DNA from: Kiloniellales bacterium
Lineage (GTDB): Bacteria > Pseudomonadota > Alphaproteobacteria > Kiloniellales > JAKSBE01
Direction of reading: 5' to 3'
Length of the DNA: 10,827 bases
Assembly: GCA_030067055.1 (NCBI GenBank)
Contig: JASJAL010000197.1
Coordinates: forward strand, 1-10,827
The position numbers were made by a program, and so were the translations under genes. This document shows positions 1 through 6,862 of this stretch, piece after piece (position 1 is the stretch's first letter; each line of letters opens with the position of its first letter). The notes beneath the pieces are model-generated. The model saw nothing but the letters and a program-made list of their open reading frames with translations. It was not told where the DNA came from and searched no databases.

Positions 1-2
1 CG

Positions 3-1013
3 GTGATGGGGGACGTCGGCGCGCCAAGGCTCCTGTTGAAGGGCGCGGCCTCTCCGCACAGCTACAGTCTCAGGCCGTCCGATGCCAAGGCCTTGAACCG
101 GGCGAAACTGATCTTTTGGGTCGGCGAGGGCATGGAGACCTTCCTGGTCGAGCCGCTGGAGGCCCTGTCTGGAAAGGCAAGGCTCGTCGAGATCGCGGAG
201 TTGCCGGAGATTGAGCTTCTGGACGCGCGAGAAGGCGGTGCTTGGGAGGTCCACGCCCACGACGACCACGACGATCACGACCACGAGGACCACGCCGAGG
301 CCGAGCATCATGCAGAGAAGCATGAGCACGGCGATGGTCACGCGCACGACGAGACGGCGCACGCCGACGAAGCGAAGGAGCACGAGGACCACGCCGAGGC
401 CGAGCATCATGCGGAGAGCCACGAGCACGGCGATGGTCACGAGCACGCCGACGAAGCAAAGGACCACGAGCACGCGGGTCATGGCGAACACGACAAGAAC
501 CTCCACCTTTGGCTGGACCCGCACAACGCAGAGGTCATCGTCAAGGCGGCGGTGAAGGCCCTCGGCGAAGCCGATCCGGCCAATGCGGCGCGCTACCAAG
601 CCAATGGCGCGGCGACGCTTGCCGAACTGGAAATGCTGGACGGCGACCTGAGAAAGGACCTGTTGGCGGTTAAGGACACGCCCTTCGTGGTGTTCCACGA
701 CGCCTACCACTACTTCGAAGCCCACTACGGCCTGACGGCGGTGGGATCGATTTCGGTCGACGAAGGCCGTACGCCCGGCGCCAAGCGACTGCGCGAAGTC
801 CGCGAGAAGATTGTTCAGTCCGGGGCCCGCTGCGTCTTCTCCGAGCCGCAGTTCGAGCCGGCGCTGGTCGCCACGGTCATCGAGGGTACGCCGGCCCGAA
901 CCGGAGTTCTGGATCCGCTGGGCGCCGAGCGGGCGGAGGGGCCCGCGGCCTACGGCGAGATCATGCGGGGGCTGGCCGCTTCGCTGAACAAGTGTCTCGC
1001 GCCGCAATCCTAG
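3..1013 (+). CDS. znuA: Zinc ABC transporter periplasmic substrate-binding protein ZnuA (5'-truncated)
   Basis: This is the periplasmic zinc-binding subunit of the ZnuABC high-affinity importer (cluster A-I solute-binding protein). The reading frame is open to the window edge, so the signal peptide and the first few dozen residues are missing; the ATG near the edge is internal. Visible family marks, numbered from the first codon here, are GAASPHSYSLRPSDA with zinc ligand H19, HLWLDPHN with H168, FHDAYHYFE with H232, and LDPLG with D304. C277 (in RCVFSEPQF) and C331 (near the C-terminus) match the conserved disulfide pair of ZnuA. Residues 84-163 form an acidic, His-rich loop with 25 histidines, diagnostic of zinc rather than manganese binding proteins and thought to capture or sense zinc. 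No znuB or znuC follows; they and zur may lie upstream, outside the window. Zur control is expected from the family, but its operator is not visible here. Confidence 0.96.
   Translation: MMGDVGAPRLLLKGAASPHSYSLRPSDAKALNRAKLIFWVGEGMETFLVEPLEALSGKARLVEIAELPEIELLDAREGGAWEVHAHDDHDDHDHEDHAEAEHHAEKHEHGDGHAHDETAHADEAKEHEDHAEAEHHAESHEHGDGHEHADEAKDHEHAGHGEHDKNLHLWLDPHNAEVIVKAAVKALGEADPANAARYQANGAATLAELEMLDGDLRKDLLAVKDTPFVVFHDAYHYFEAHYGLTAVGSISVDEGRTPGAKRLREVREKIVQSGARCVFSEPQFEPALVATVIEGTPARTGVLDPLGAERAEGPAAYGEIMRGLAASLNKCLAPQS
282..464 (+). repeat. Imperfect tandem duplication inside the znuA His-rich loop
   Basis: Two adjacent copies encode HEDHAEAEHHAE followed by a GDGH and an ADEAK segment. Copy 1 is 282-380 (99 bp, 33 codons). 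Copy 2 is 381-464 (84 bp, 28 codons); it is nearly identical but lacks the five-codon HDETA segment. Both lengths are multiples of three, so the frame is kept. The near-identity at DNA level suggests a recent in-frame duplication that lengthened the metal-binding loop. Confidence 0.85.
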
Positions 1014-1067
1014 AGCCTGATCGCGTCACGTCCCGGCGGCGTGGTGTGTGAGTCCTGAGACAGCGGT

Positions 1068-1105
1068 GGACCGATCCCTCGTGCCGAGCCGACAGGGATC
1101 GGTCC
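1068..1105. terminator. Strong hairpin between convergent znuA and cyclase genes
   Basis: A perfect 12-bp inverted repeat, GGACCGATCCCT at 1068-1079 and AGGGATCGGTCC at 1094-1105, surrounds a 14-nt loop. It lies 55 bp after the znuA stop and 18 bp after the cyclase stop, where a bidirectional terminator is expected. Neither side has a clear T-tract, so it may work as a hairpin-only terminator or a 3'-end stabiliser. The remainder of 1014-1122 holds nothing recognisable. Confidence 0.6.
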
Positions 1106-1122
1106 GCTTGGCCTGCCATCTG

Positions 1123-2211
1123 TCAGGCGACTGCGATGGGGTTGCCCGGCGAGCCGGTCGCGCCCTTGATCGGCACCGGCGAGAAGATGTAGGCGAACTG
1201 CCATTGCCCGTCGGCGGCCAGCTGCTCGAGGTTGAGGTTCTCGTGCAGGTAGATGCCGCGTTTGACGATGAGTTCCTGGTGTACCGGGAAGGCCAGGTTG
1301 CTGTCCGGATTCGGCACCACCTCGACCGGCCAGGTGTCCGTGCCGACCAGCGTGACGTCCTTGTCCCCCAGCCAGACCCCGGCCTCGACGCCGATGCCCG
1401 GGGCGCCGGCGTTGTAGGTGGCGTTGTCCTTGATCCAGTGATCGCTCCAGCCGGTGCGGATCACCACGACGTCGCCGGCCGCGATGTCGGAAGCCGAGAG
1501 CCCCTGTTTTTTGAGGGCGGCTTCGATGTCGGCGACCGAGATCTCCGTTCCGGCGGTCAAGGTCTGGCCCTTCAGGCCCTTGATGTCGACCAGGATGCCG
1601 CGCGAGAAGATCGGCTTGACGTGCTCGACCCCGAGCTTTTGCAGGCCGTAAGCGCCGGCCATGTCGGACATGCTGAAGCCGTTGTAGAAGCGCCGTTCGC
1701 TCTGGTTGCCGTTTTCGCCAACTTGGACGCCGATGTGGCCCAGGCCGTCGAACTGGGTTCCGACCTGGCCGATCTCGGTCGCCAGGAACTCGTCGTTCCA
1801 GATGATCTTGTTGTTGCCGAAGACACCGCCGGTCGGGGATCCGGGGATCCGGACCGCGAAGGCGCGGCTGCCGAAGAGCGGCATCTCGGGCTCGTAGACC
1901 TGGCCCAGGGAGTAGACCTTGCCGGTCTTGATCAGCGCGGACGCGGCCATGACCTTTTCGGGCGTGATGTGGTTCGAGGCGCCGGCCTGGTCCTCGGCGC
2001 CCCACTTGGAGGGCCACCATTTCGGGCCGATCGGCGTCTCGGCGGCGGCGATCTGGACCGTCTTTGGCGTGGCTGCCTCGCCGGCGACCGCCGGGCGAAC
2101 CGCCGCAAGTTCGTGCGCGACGAAGCCGGCACCCGCGGCCGCCGCGCCCGCGGACAAGAGGAACTGACGACGGTCCGGATGACCTGGCTTCCGGTCTTTG
2201 CTGTTGCTCAA
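1123..2211 (-). CDS. Tat-exported cyclase-family protein (kynurenine formamidase-like metal hydrolase fold)
   Basis: This is a 362-residue member of the cyclase superfamily (kynurenine formamidase KynB, isatin hydrolase and relatives), which are metal-dependent amide/ring hydrolases. The substrate is unknown. The N-terminus is a twin-arginine signal: DRRQFLLSAG with R14-R15, a hydrophobic stretch, and an AVA site at residues 41-43, so the protein should be folded in the cytoplasm and exported. The family motif HxGTHxDxPxH is present but altered to QVGTQFDGLGH (residues 149-159). D155 and H159 are kept, while the two earlier histidines are glutamines. The C-terminal block FPVHQELIVKRGIYLHENL supplies the usual His and Glu. 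The TTG start at 2211 is chosen because AGGGGAGG sits 9 nt before it and it places the Tat motif near the N-terminus; an in-frame ATG at 2271 would add 20 low-complexity residues. The gene converges on znuA, giving no functional link. Confidence 0.85.
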   Translation of the reverse strand: MSNSKDRKPGHPDRRQFLLSAGAAAAGAGFVAHELAAVRPAVAGEAATPKTVQIAAAETPIGPKWWPSKWGAEDQAGASNHITPEKVMAASALIKTGKVYSLGQVYEPEMPLFGSRAFAVRIPGSPTGGVFGNNKIIWNDEFLATEIGQVGTQFDGLGHIGVQVGENGNQSERRFYNGFSMSDMAGAYGLQKLGVEHVKPIFSRGILVDIKGLKGQTLTAGTEISVADIEAALKKQGLSASDIAAGDVVVIRTGWSDHWIKDNATYNAGAPGIGVEAGVWLGDKDVTLVGTDTWPVEVVPNPDSNLAFPVHQELIVKRGIYLHENLNLEQLAADGQWQFAYIFSPVPIKGATGSPGNPIAVA

Positions 2212-2409
2212 GGTTTGGGTCCTCCCCTGTTGTCTGCCTCGTTGTCGGGCCCTGGCCGGGCTCCCGGCCACGGTTCGATGACCGAGGCTACTCCAAAGCC
2301 GGAGCGCGCCCTAGCGACAACTGCTCCCGCAACGTGATCGAGCCCTTTCTTCCTGGACACAGCGGTACTATTTAAGGGGATACGTTTGGGCAGAAATCCC
2401 AAGGAATCG
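2212..2409. promoter_or_regulatory. Divergent intergenic region with a perfect 18-bp palindromic hairpin
   Basis: This 198-bp spacer separates two divergently read genes, so it should hold both promoters. At 2253-2270 TGGCCGGG and CCCGGCCA are separated by only CT, a near-perfect palindrome 42 bases upstream of the cyclase start; it could be an operator or a leader hairpin. A weak -10-like TACTAT lies at 2366-2371 on the plus strand, without a convincing -35. AAGGGGA at 2374-2380 precedes a TTG at 2386, and AAGGA at 2401-2405 precedes the ATG at 2410; these are competing starts for the phosphatase. Confidence 0.4.
2221..2228 (-). promoter_or_regulatory. Shine-Dalgarno site that fixes a TTG start for the cyclase-family gene
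   Basis: On the minus strand the bases read AGGGGAGG, followed by a 9-nt spacer and TTG at 2211. The upstream in-frame ATG at 2271 would place this site inside the coding region, so TTG is the better start. Confidence 0.75.
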
Positions 2410-3330
2410 ATGCAAACCCCTCCGATTCTCCGAAAGTGCCTGCTTGCGGTCACAGCCTTCCTGCTGGGCTGTTCTGGGCAGCCCCGCCATCCCAATCACG
2501 TGCAGCTGGCCGGGACGTCGAACTTCCGCGACGTCGGCGGCTACGCCACGGTGGACGGCAAGCGGGTCCGGAAGGGCGTGCTCTACCGCTCGGACCAGCT
2601 GACCAACCTGTCGCGCAACGACCTTGCGACCTTGTCGGAGCTCGGGCTCACTCGGGTCTACGACCTGCGGAGCGACGGCGAGCGGGATGCCCGACCCAAT
2701 CGGCTTCCTAACGGCGTTCCGCCAAGCGATCCGACGGGAAGCTCTACCGAGCGTGAGATCCGCCCGACCACAGTGGGTGCCCAGAGCCCGATAGAGGTCG
2801 TCAACCTCTCAGTCTACTATCCGCCCTTGGACCGCGATGTCACCAGGCGCAAGATCGTCGACGGCGAGGTCGAATCGGGCGAGTTCCACCAGCTGCTGGT
2901 CGAACAGAACCGGGCCTTCGTGACGGACTACCGAGAACAGTGGGCGACGGTCATCAGGGGCCTGACCGAGACGGACAGCCTGCCGTCCTTGATCCACTGT
3001 GCCGAGGGCAAGGACCGCACCGGGTTTGCCGTTGCCATGGTTCTCCTGGCCGTGGGAGTGCCCGAAGAGACCGTGATCGAAGACTACCTCTTGAGCAACA
3101 AGTTCCTGGAGCAGAGGGCGAGCACGCTCTCGCGGCTGGCTGCGGTCGGCTCGAGGTTCAGGGTACCGGCTTCGGAGGTGCGGCCCCTGTTGGAAGTCCG
3201 CCGGGAGTATCTGGAAGCCGGGCTGGCGACGATCAAGGAGATCTATGGCAGCTACGACAGCTACCTCAAGGATGGGCTGGAGATCGACGAAGCGACCCTC
3301 GCCAAGCTGAAGGCGCAGCTCCTGGAATGA
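2410..3330 (+). CDS. Lipoprotein tyrosine/serine phosphatase family protein (Y_phosphatase3-like)
   Basis: This is a predicted exported phosphatase of about 306 residues, of the bacterial tyrosine-protein phosphatase family (PF13350-like). Numbered from ATG 2410, residues 8-21 are a lipoprotein signal (RK, hydrophobic core, LLGC lipobox) with lipidated C21. NFRDVGGY at 38-45 is the typical opening block, and LYRSDQLTNLS and YDLRSDGE follow it. The active-site loop HCAEGKDRTG carries C197 and R203 in the CX5R pattern, so catalysis looks intact. The GKDRT form of the loop is shared with phosphatases that act on protein phospho-residues or phosphoinositides, so the substrate cannot be read. An upstream TTG at 2386 with AAGGGGA before it would add eight residues; ATG 2410 gives the more compact signal peptide. 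The gene ends 40 bp before the convergent kinase-like lipoprotein gene. Confidence 0.88.
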   Translation: MQTPPILRKCLLAVTAFLLGCSGQPRHPNHVQLAGTSNFRDVGGYATVDGKRVRKGVLYRSDQLTNLSRNDLATLSELGLTRVYDLRSDGERDARPNRLPNGVPPSDPTGSSTEREIRPTTVGAQSPIEVVNLSVYYPPLDRDVTRRKIVDGEVESGEFHQLLVEQNRAFVTDYREQWATVIRGLTETDSLPSLIHCAEGKDRTGFAVAMVLLAVGVPEETVIEDYLLSNKFLEQRASTLSRLAAVGSRFRVPASEVRPLLEVRREYLEAGLATIKEIYGSYDSYLKDGLEIDEATLAKLKAQLLE

Positions 3331-3370
3331 ATCCGGCAACGTGCTGCGCCGGCGCGATGGTTGAAGTCGT

Positions 3371-4489
3371 CTAGAAGACAGGAATCGTACCGCTGTCGAC
3401 GTCTTCGAGCAGGCGCTGGATGCGGTCCCAGACCCTTTCGATCTCGAATTTCGCGAGTCCGATCTGGAGCACGTCGCCGCGAAGTCGGACGCCCTCGTTG
3501 GGCGAGAGGTTCCGGCGTGGCTTGACCGAGACCAACACGCCGCGCTCGTCTTTCTCCATCTCGGCAACGACCCCAAGTTTGTCGAGATCCTCTCGCTGGA
3601 GTCGGCGCAGGCGCTCGACGTACTCGCTGCGCAATCCGGCCACGCGGATGACGTTCCAGTTTTCGGCAAAGAACTTGTACAGGAAGGGCTCGAAGGCGAT
3701 GCCGTTATCGATCGAAAAGACCTGACGGCGATCGTCGTCCTTGGAGACCAGGAAATTGCTCTCTCGGGTATCCTTGTGGTCGATGAGGTAGGTCAGCAGG
3801 TTGAAGTTGGCCATATAGTGAGCGTAGTCCGGCTCCTTGACGAAACGTTCCTCATCGTAAAGCGTCTCGGCCATCGTCACGTCGTTGAGCCAGAGGGCCA
3901 AGACGCCAAGCACGCAGCTGCTGCCCGGCACGCTGGGCTTGTACGCCCAATCCTTCATTGCATGGCGCCCCAGAGGCTCGCAGTGCAGCAGCGTTGTCGG
4001 CACCACGTAATCCTCGGGATCGAGAAACAGCTTCTGGATCTCGTAAGCCGCGATCTCCTTGCGCGGAGAATTGTTCACAGTCTCGAGCTCGCGCGGCGGC
4101 ACCTCCTTCCACTTGAACCTGATCGACTTCTCTATTGTCGGGAAATACAAGGTGATCCTGCTTGGTCCGCTGCCGCCGTGCTTGGTCCGCTTTCTTTCGG
4201 TCACCTCGAAATCCCCGCTGACCAGAACTTCCTCCAAGAGGGGCTCGAGACGCTGCGGCGGATAGGGCCAATTGGGATAGCTGCCGTCGCGCCCCGGAAG
4301 CGCTGACTCGGAGAACTCGAGGGGCGGCCGCTCCTTGGGCGCGGTTCCACCACAGCCGCCGGCTCCCACGCTCACCAAAAGGGCAAGCAAGAGGACGGGG
4401 AACCGGATCCCGCGACCCGCAGGCTGTCGCGTCGGGGCCCGCCACCCCGCAACCGTCAAGAATTCCGATCTGCGCCAGCAACACTCCAC
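3371..4489 (-). CDS. Lipoprotein with kinase-like domain (atypical PI3/4K-, HipA-, FAM20- or CotH-like)
   Basis: No named family is recognised with certainty. The 372-residue protein starts at GTG 4489 with CAGGAG 9 nt upstream. A basic N-region of about 29 residues leads into a hydrophobic stretch (FPVLLLALLVSVGAGG, residues 30-45) and C46, a plausible lipobox although its -3 residue is not ideal. The rest reads like an atypical kinase. FKWK (K126, K128) could bind ATP, and KEIAAYE (E145, E150) resembles the helix that pairs with that lysine. YLIDHKDTRESNFLV (234-248) aligns residue for residue with the YLIGNTDRHPGNWL type of catalytic loop, giving D240 and N245. SIDNGIAF (259-266) provides the metal-binding aspartate D261. 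All expected catalytic positions are therefore present. By eye the gene is lower in GC than its neighbours. Export raises the question of where ATP would come from. Confidence is high for a lipoprotein gene and moderate for kinase. Confidence 0.65.
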   Translation of the reverse strand: MECCWRRSEFLTVAGWRAPTRQPAGRGIRFPVLLLALLVSVGAGGCGGTAPKERPPLEFSESALPGRDGSYPNWPYPPQRLEPLLEEVLVSGDFEVTERKRTKHGGSGPSRITLYFPTIEKSIRFKWKEVPPRELETVNNSPRKEIAAYEIQKLFLDPEDYVVPTTLLHCEPLGRHAMKDWAYKPSVPGSSCVLGVLALWLNDVTMAETLYDEERFVKEPDYAHYMANFNLLTYLIDHKDTRESNFLVSKDDDRRQVFSIDNGIAFEPFLYKFFAENWNVIRVAGLRSEYVERLRRLQREDLDKLGVVAEMEKDERGVLVSVKPRRNLSPNEGVRLRGDVLQIGLAKFEIERVWDRIQRLLEDVDSGTIPVF

Positions 4490-4498
4490 GACGATTCG

Positions 4499-4504
4499 CT
4501 CCTG
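4499..4504 (-). promoter_or_regulatory. Shine-Dalgarno site for the GTG start of the kinase-like lipoprotein
   Basis: The minus strand reads CAGGAG, then 9 nt, then GTG at 4489. The next in-frame alternative, TTG at 4459, has only a weak GGAA before it. Confidence 0.6.
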
Positions 4505-4575
4505 CCGCCTGGTCTTGTTGCTTGGAAGCGTTCTTTTCCAAAGCCAGGCCGCGCAAATACCGGACCCTGGCCGTC

Positions 4576-4581
4576 ATTATA
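4576..4581 (-). promoter_or_regulatory. Exact TATAAT -10 box upstream of the kinase-like lipoprotein gene
   Basis: The minus strand reads TATAAT, 86 bases before the GTG start. No good -35 is seen at 16-18 bp spacing (AGAGAT at 17), so an activator may be needed. The 5' leader between this box and the gene contains an interrupted inverted repeat, GCTTGGAA at 4520-4527 and TTCCAAAGC at 4536-4544. The rest of the 308-bp spacer 4490-4797 holds the phoX terminator and no credible gene. Confidence 0.4.
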
Positions 4582-4709
4582 GTATCGAGGCCAAGTTCAT
4601 CTCTATCCCCAATCCAAGGCACGGCAAGGTTGTACGAATATCCGCTCTACGGGTGTCCAGCGGTCTGTCGTTGGCTTTGCCGAAACGCCGGAAGACAATA
4701 CAAAGCGGA

Positions 4710-4741
4710 CCCGAGGGACCGGTGTGGCGCGGTCCCTCGGG
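4710..4741 (-). terminator. Rho-independent-type terminator of phoX
   Basis: A perfect 12-bp inverted repeat (CCCGAGGGACCG at 4710-4721, CGGTCCCTCGGG at 4730-4741) encloses an 8-nt loop, 56 bp past the phoX stop. On the minus strand it is followed by a moderately T-rich run, TCCGCTTTGTATTGTC, as expected for termination of leftward transcription. It separates phoX from the promoter of the next leftward gene. Confidence 0.7.
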
Positions 4742-4797
4742 ATCAAGACTGCTGCGCGGCCTCAGCTTGGCGGGAAATACCCTGCCTTGGCCTGCCG

Positions 4798-6792
4798 CTA
4801 GCTGGCGATCGGGCCGCCGTCCTCCTTGGTCACGACGACGACAGAGGGGCGCGGCGGCATGTCGTCCTTAAAATCGGGCCAGCGGGTCGCGGCGTCGTCG
4901 AAGGTCGAGCGTCGCTCGAAGCCGGGGAAATCCTTGGTGCCGTCGCTGGCCGGATGTTGCACCGCCAGGAACAGCGTCTTGTCGTCCGGCGTGAACGTCG
5001 GTCCGCAAAGCTCGGCACCGACCGGCACCCGGAAGAACATCTTGCTGTAGCCCCGCCTGTCGCCGTCAGTCTCGATGCCGAAGAGGCCGTCCGCAGTGCC
5101 CGATTTGCTCCAAGCGCTGCCCTGATCCGTGGAGATCCAGAGCCGGCCCCGGCTGTCGAAGGCGCAGTTGTCGGGTGACGCGAACCAACCATGCTTGGAG
5201 GTCTTGGGATTCCAGGTCGCGCCGATCTCTGCCACCGTCGGATCGCCGCACTTGACCAGGAAGTCCCAGGCGAACCTTTCTGAGGCATGATCGTTTTCCG
5301 GCGCGGTCAGCTCGATGATGTGGCCGAAGAGGTTCTCGGCCCGCGGATTGGCGGCGTTGACCTGATCCGCCTTGCGCTTGGAGTTGTTGGTCAGCATGAC
5401 ATAGACCTTGCCGCTCTTCAGGTTGGGCTGCACGTCCTCGGGCCGGTCCATCGGTGTGGCGCCCAGCAGGTCGGCGGCGCGGCGCGCCTCGATTACCACG
5501 TCGGCCTGGGATTCGAAGCCGTTCTCGGCGGTCAGCGGACCCTTGCCTTGGACCAGGGGCAGCCAGGTCACGCTGCCGTCGTCGTCGAAGCGGGCGACGT
5601 AGAGGGTTCCCTTGTCCAGCAGGTCGCGATTGGCCTCGCGATTGGAGGGGTCGTAGCGGCCTTCGGTGACGAACTTGTAGAGGTAGTCGAAGCGCTGATC
5701 GTCGCCCGAGTAGAGCACGACGCGGCCGTCGCCGTTGACGATTGGCTCGGCGCCCTCGTGCTTGAACCGGCCCAGGGCGGTGCGTTTGACCGGCGGTGCG
5801 TTGGGGTCGAGCGGATCGACCTCGACCACCCAGCCCCAGTGGTTGGCGGCCTTGGGGTCCTTCTCGAGGTTGAAGCGGTCGACGTACTTGCCCCAGGCGT
5901 ACCACTGTCCCGGCACGCCATAGCGCTCATAGGCGGCTTTCTCGGGATTGCCCTCGATGTCGCCCCAGAAGTAGCCGTGGAAGTTCTCCTCGGCCATGAG
6001 GTAGGTACCCCAGGGGGTCATACCGCCGGCGCAGTTGTTCAGGGTGCCGATAGTGTCGGTGCCGCTGGGGAACTGGACGGTCTGCATTCGGGGGTGGCCC
6101 GCTGCGGGACCGGAGATCTTCGTCGCGGTGTCGTAGGGCGTGATCCTGCGATTGTACTTGCTTTCCAGGACCACTTCCCACTTGCCGCCAGCCTTGCTGA
6201 CCTCGATCACCGAGCCGCCGTGCGCCGCCATCTCGACCTCGACCATCTCCTTGGTCATGTCGGCGAACTGCAGGTCGCGGTCCTGGCGCTCGATGCCCGG
6301 AAACATCAGCTCTTCGTTGGTGTACTCGTGGTTGACGCAGAGCAAACCACGCTCGGAGGAATCGGAACCCGCCGGCAGGGGCAGAAAGCCGATGAAGTCG
6401 TTGTTGTAGCCGAACTGCTTGAGCTGTGCGGCGGCGGACTGGTTCCGCGGATCGAAGGCCGGTGCGTCCGGAAAGATCGGGTCGCCCCAGCGGATCAGGA
6501 TATCGGCGCTATAGCCCGGCGCGACGTGATGGGTCTCGTCGACGCCGTGCTCGATCTCGGTGAAATCGAAGCTGGGGCCGTTCGCCTTGGCCTGGCGGCC
6601 GCCGAAAGCGACCGGACCGGCGATGGCGCCGATCGCTGTCACTGCGAGGCCGCCGCGCAATACCTCGCGGCGGTTGAAGCGGCGCTGGACCACCTCACCG
6701 AAGGTCGGATTCTTCGTCGGGTTGACCGGGATGTCCTCGGAGCCCTCGTAAGTCAGGTCCGACCTCGACGTGGAAGTGTCTTTTTCGCGCAT
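4798..6792 (-). CDS. phoX: Tat-exported PhoX-family alkaline phosphatase
   Basis: This is a 664-residue phosphatase of the PhoX family (DUF839), which releases phosphate from organic phosphoesters outside the cytoplasm with an iron-calcium cofactor. The N-terminus carries a long n-region and a Tat motif, NRREVLRGG with R41-R42, with a likely AKA cleavage site at 68-70. Family blocks in order are LLCVNHEYTNEE with C152 (the conserved cysteine that bridges the iron ions), CAGGMTPWGTYLMAEENFHG with E268/E269, GRFKHEGAEP, LYSGDDQRFDYLYKF, SKHGWFASPDNCAFDSRGRLW, and GPTFTPDDKTLFLAVQHP near the end. All are intact and the length is typical. ATG 6792 is chosen because AGGAG lies 8 nt upstream and the Tat signal follows at normal distance; the frame stays open to 7218, but that extension overlaps the photolyase gene. 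phoX is commonly controlled by PhoB, but no convincing Pho box was found. Confidence 0.95.
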   Translation of the reverse strand: MREKDTSTSRSDLTYEGSEDIPVNPTKNPTFGEVVQRRFNRREVLRGGLAVTAIGAIAGPVAFGGRQAKANGPSFDFTEIEHGVDETHHVAPGYSADILIRWGDPIFPDAPAFDPRNQSAAAQLKQFGYNNDFIGFLPLPAGSDSSERGLLCVNHEYTNEELMFPGIERQDRDLQFADMTKEMVEVEMAAHGGSVIEVSKAGGKWEVVLESKYNRRITPYDTATKISGPAAGHPRMQTVQFPSGTDTIGTLNNCAGGMTPWGTYLMAEENFHGYFWGDIEGNPEKAAYERYGVPGQWYAWGKYVDRFNLEKDPKAANHWGWVVEVDPLDPNAPPVKRTALGRFKHEGAEPIVNGDGRVVLYSGDDQRFDYLYKFVTEGRYDPSNREANRDLLDKGTLYVARFDDDGSVTWLPLVQGKGPLTAENGFESQADVVIEARRAADLLGATPMDRPEDVQPNLKSGKVYVMLTNNSKRKADQVNAANPRAENLFGHIIELTAPENDHASERFAWDFLVKCGDPTVAEIGATWNPKTSKHGWFASPDNCAFDSRGRLWISTDQGSAWSKSGTADGLFGIETDGDRRGYSKMFFRVPVGAELCGPTFTPDDKTLFLAVQHPASDGTKDFPGFERRSTFDDAATRWPDFKDDMPPRPSVVVVTKEDGGPIAS

Positions 6793-6800
6793 GGTGTCCT

Positions 6801-6805
6801 CTCCT
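6801..6805 (-). promoter_or_regulatory. Shine-Dalgarno site for phoX
   Basis: The minus strand reads AGGAG, then an 8-nt spacer and ATG at 6792. It rules out the longer in-frame version that would start at 7218 inside the photolyase gene. Confidence 0.75.
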
Positions 6806-6862
6806 GCAGACTGCATCGGCTTTGCGGATTTTCTGTGAATGGGGAAGGCTGATTTTGCGGCG

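Noticed and set aside
282..464. Repeat considered as a CRISPR or minisatellite array
   Set aside because: There are only two copies, without spacers. Both are in frame and encode part of the ZnuA histidine loop.
1048..2337. Long plus-strand open frame opposite the cyclase-family gene
   Set aside because: The minus strand encodes a recognisable Tat-exported cyclase. The plus-strand frame is the usual high-GC antisense shadow, with no known motif or ribosome-binding site.
2386..2409. TTG start for the phosphatase lipoprotein
   Set aside because: It has AAGGGGA 5 nt upstream and cannot be excluded, but ATG 2410 with AAGGA before it gives a more typical compact lipoprotein signal.
3333..3352. 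CCGGC...GCCGG inverted repeat as terminator between the phosphatase and kinase-like genes
   Set aside because: The stem is only 5 bp with a 10-nt loop and no T-tract, which is expected by chance at this GC content.
5287..6852. 521-codon plus-strand open frame opposite phoX
   Set aside because: It lies wholly antisense to an intact PhoX with all family motifs. Its Val/Gly/Asp-rich composition is typical of a shadow frame.
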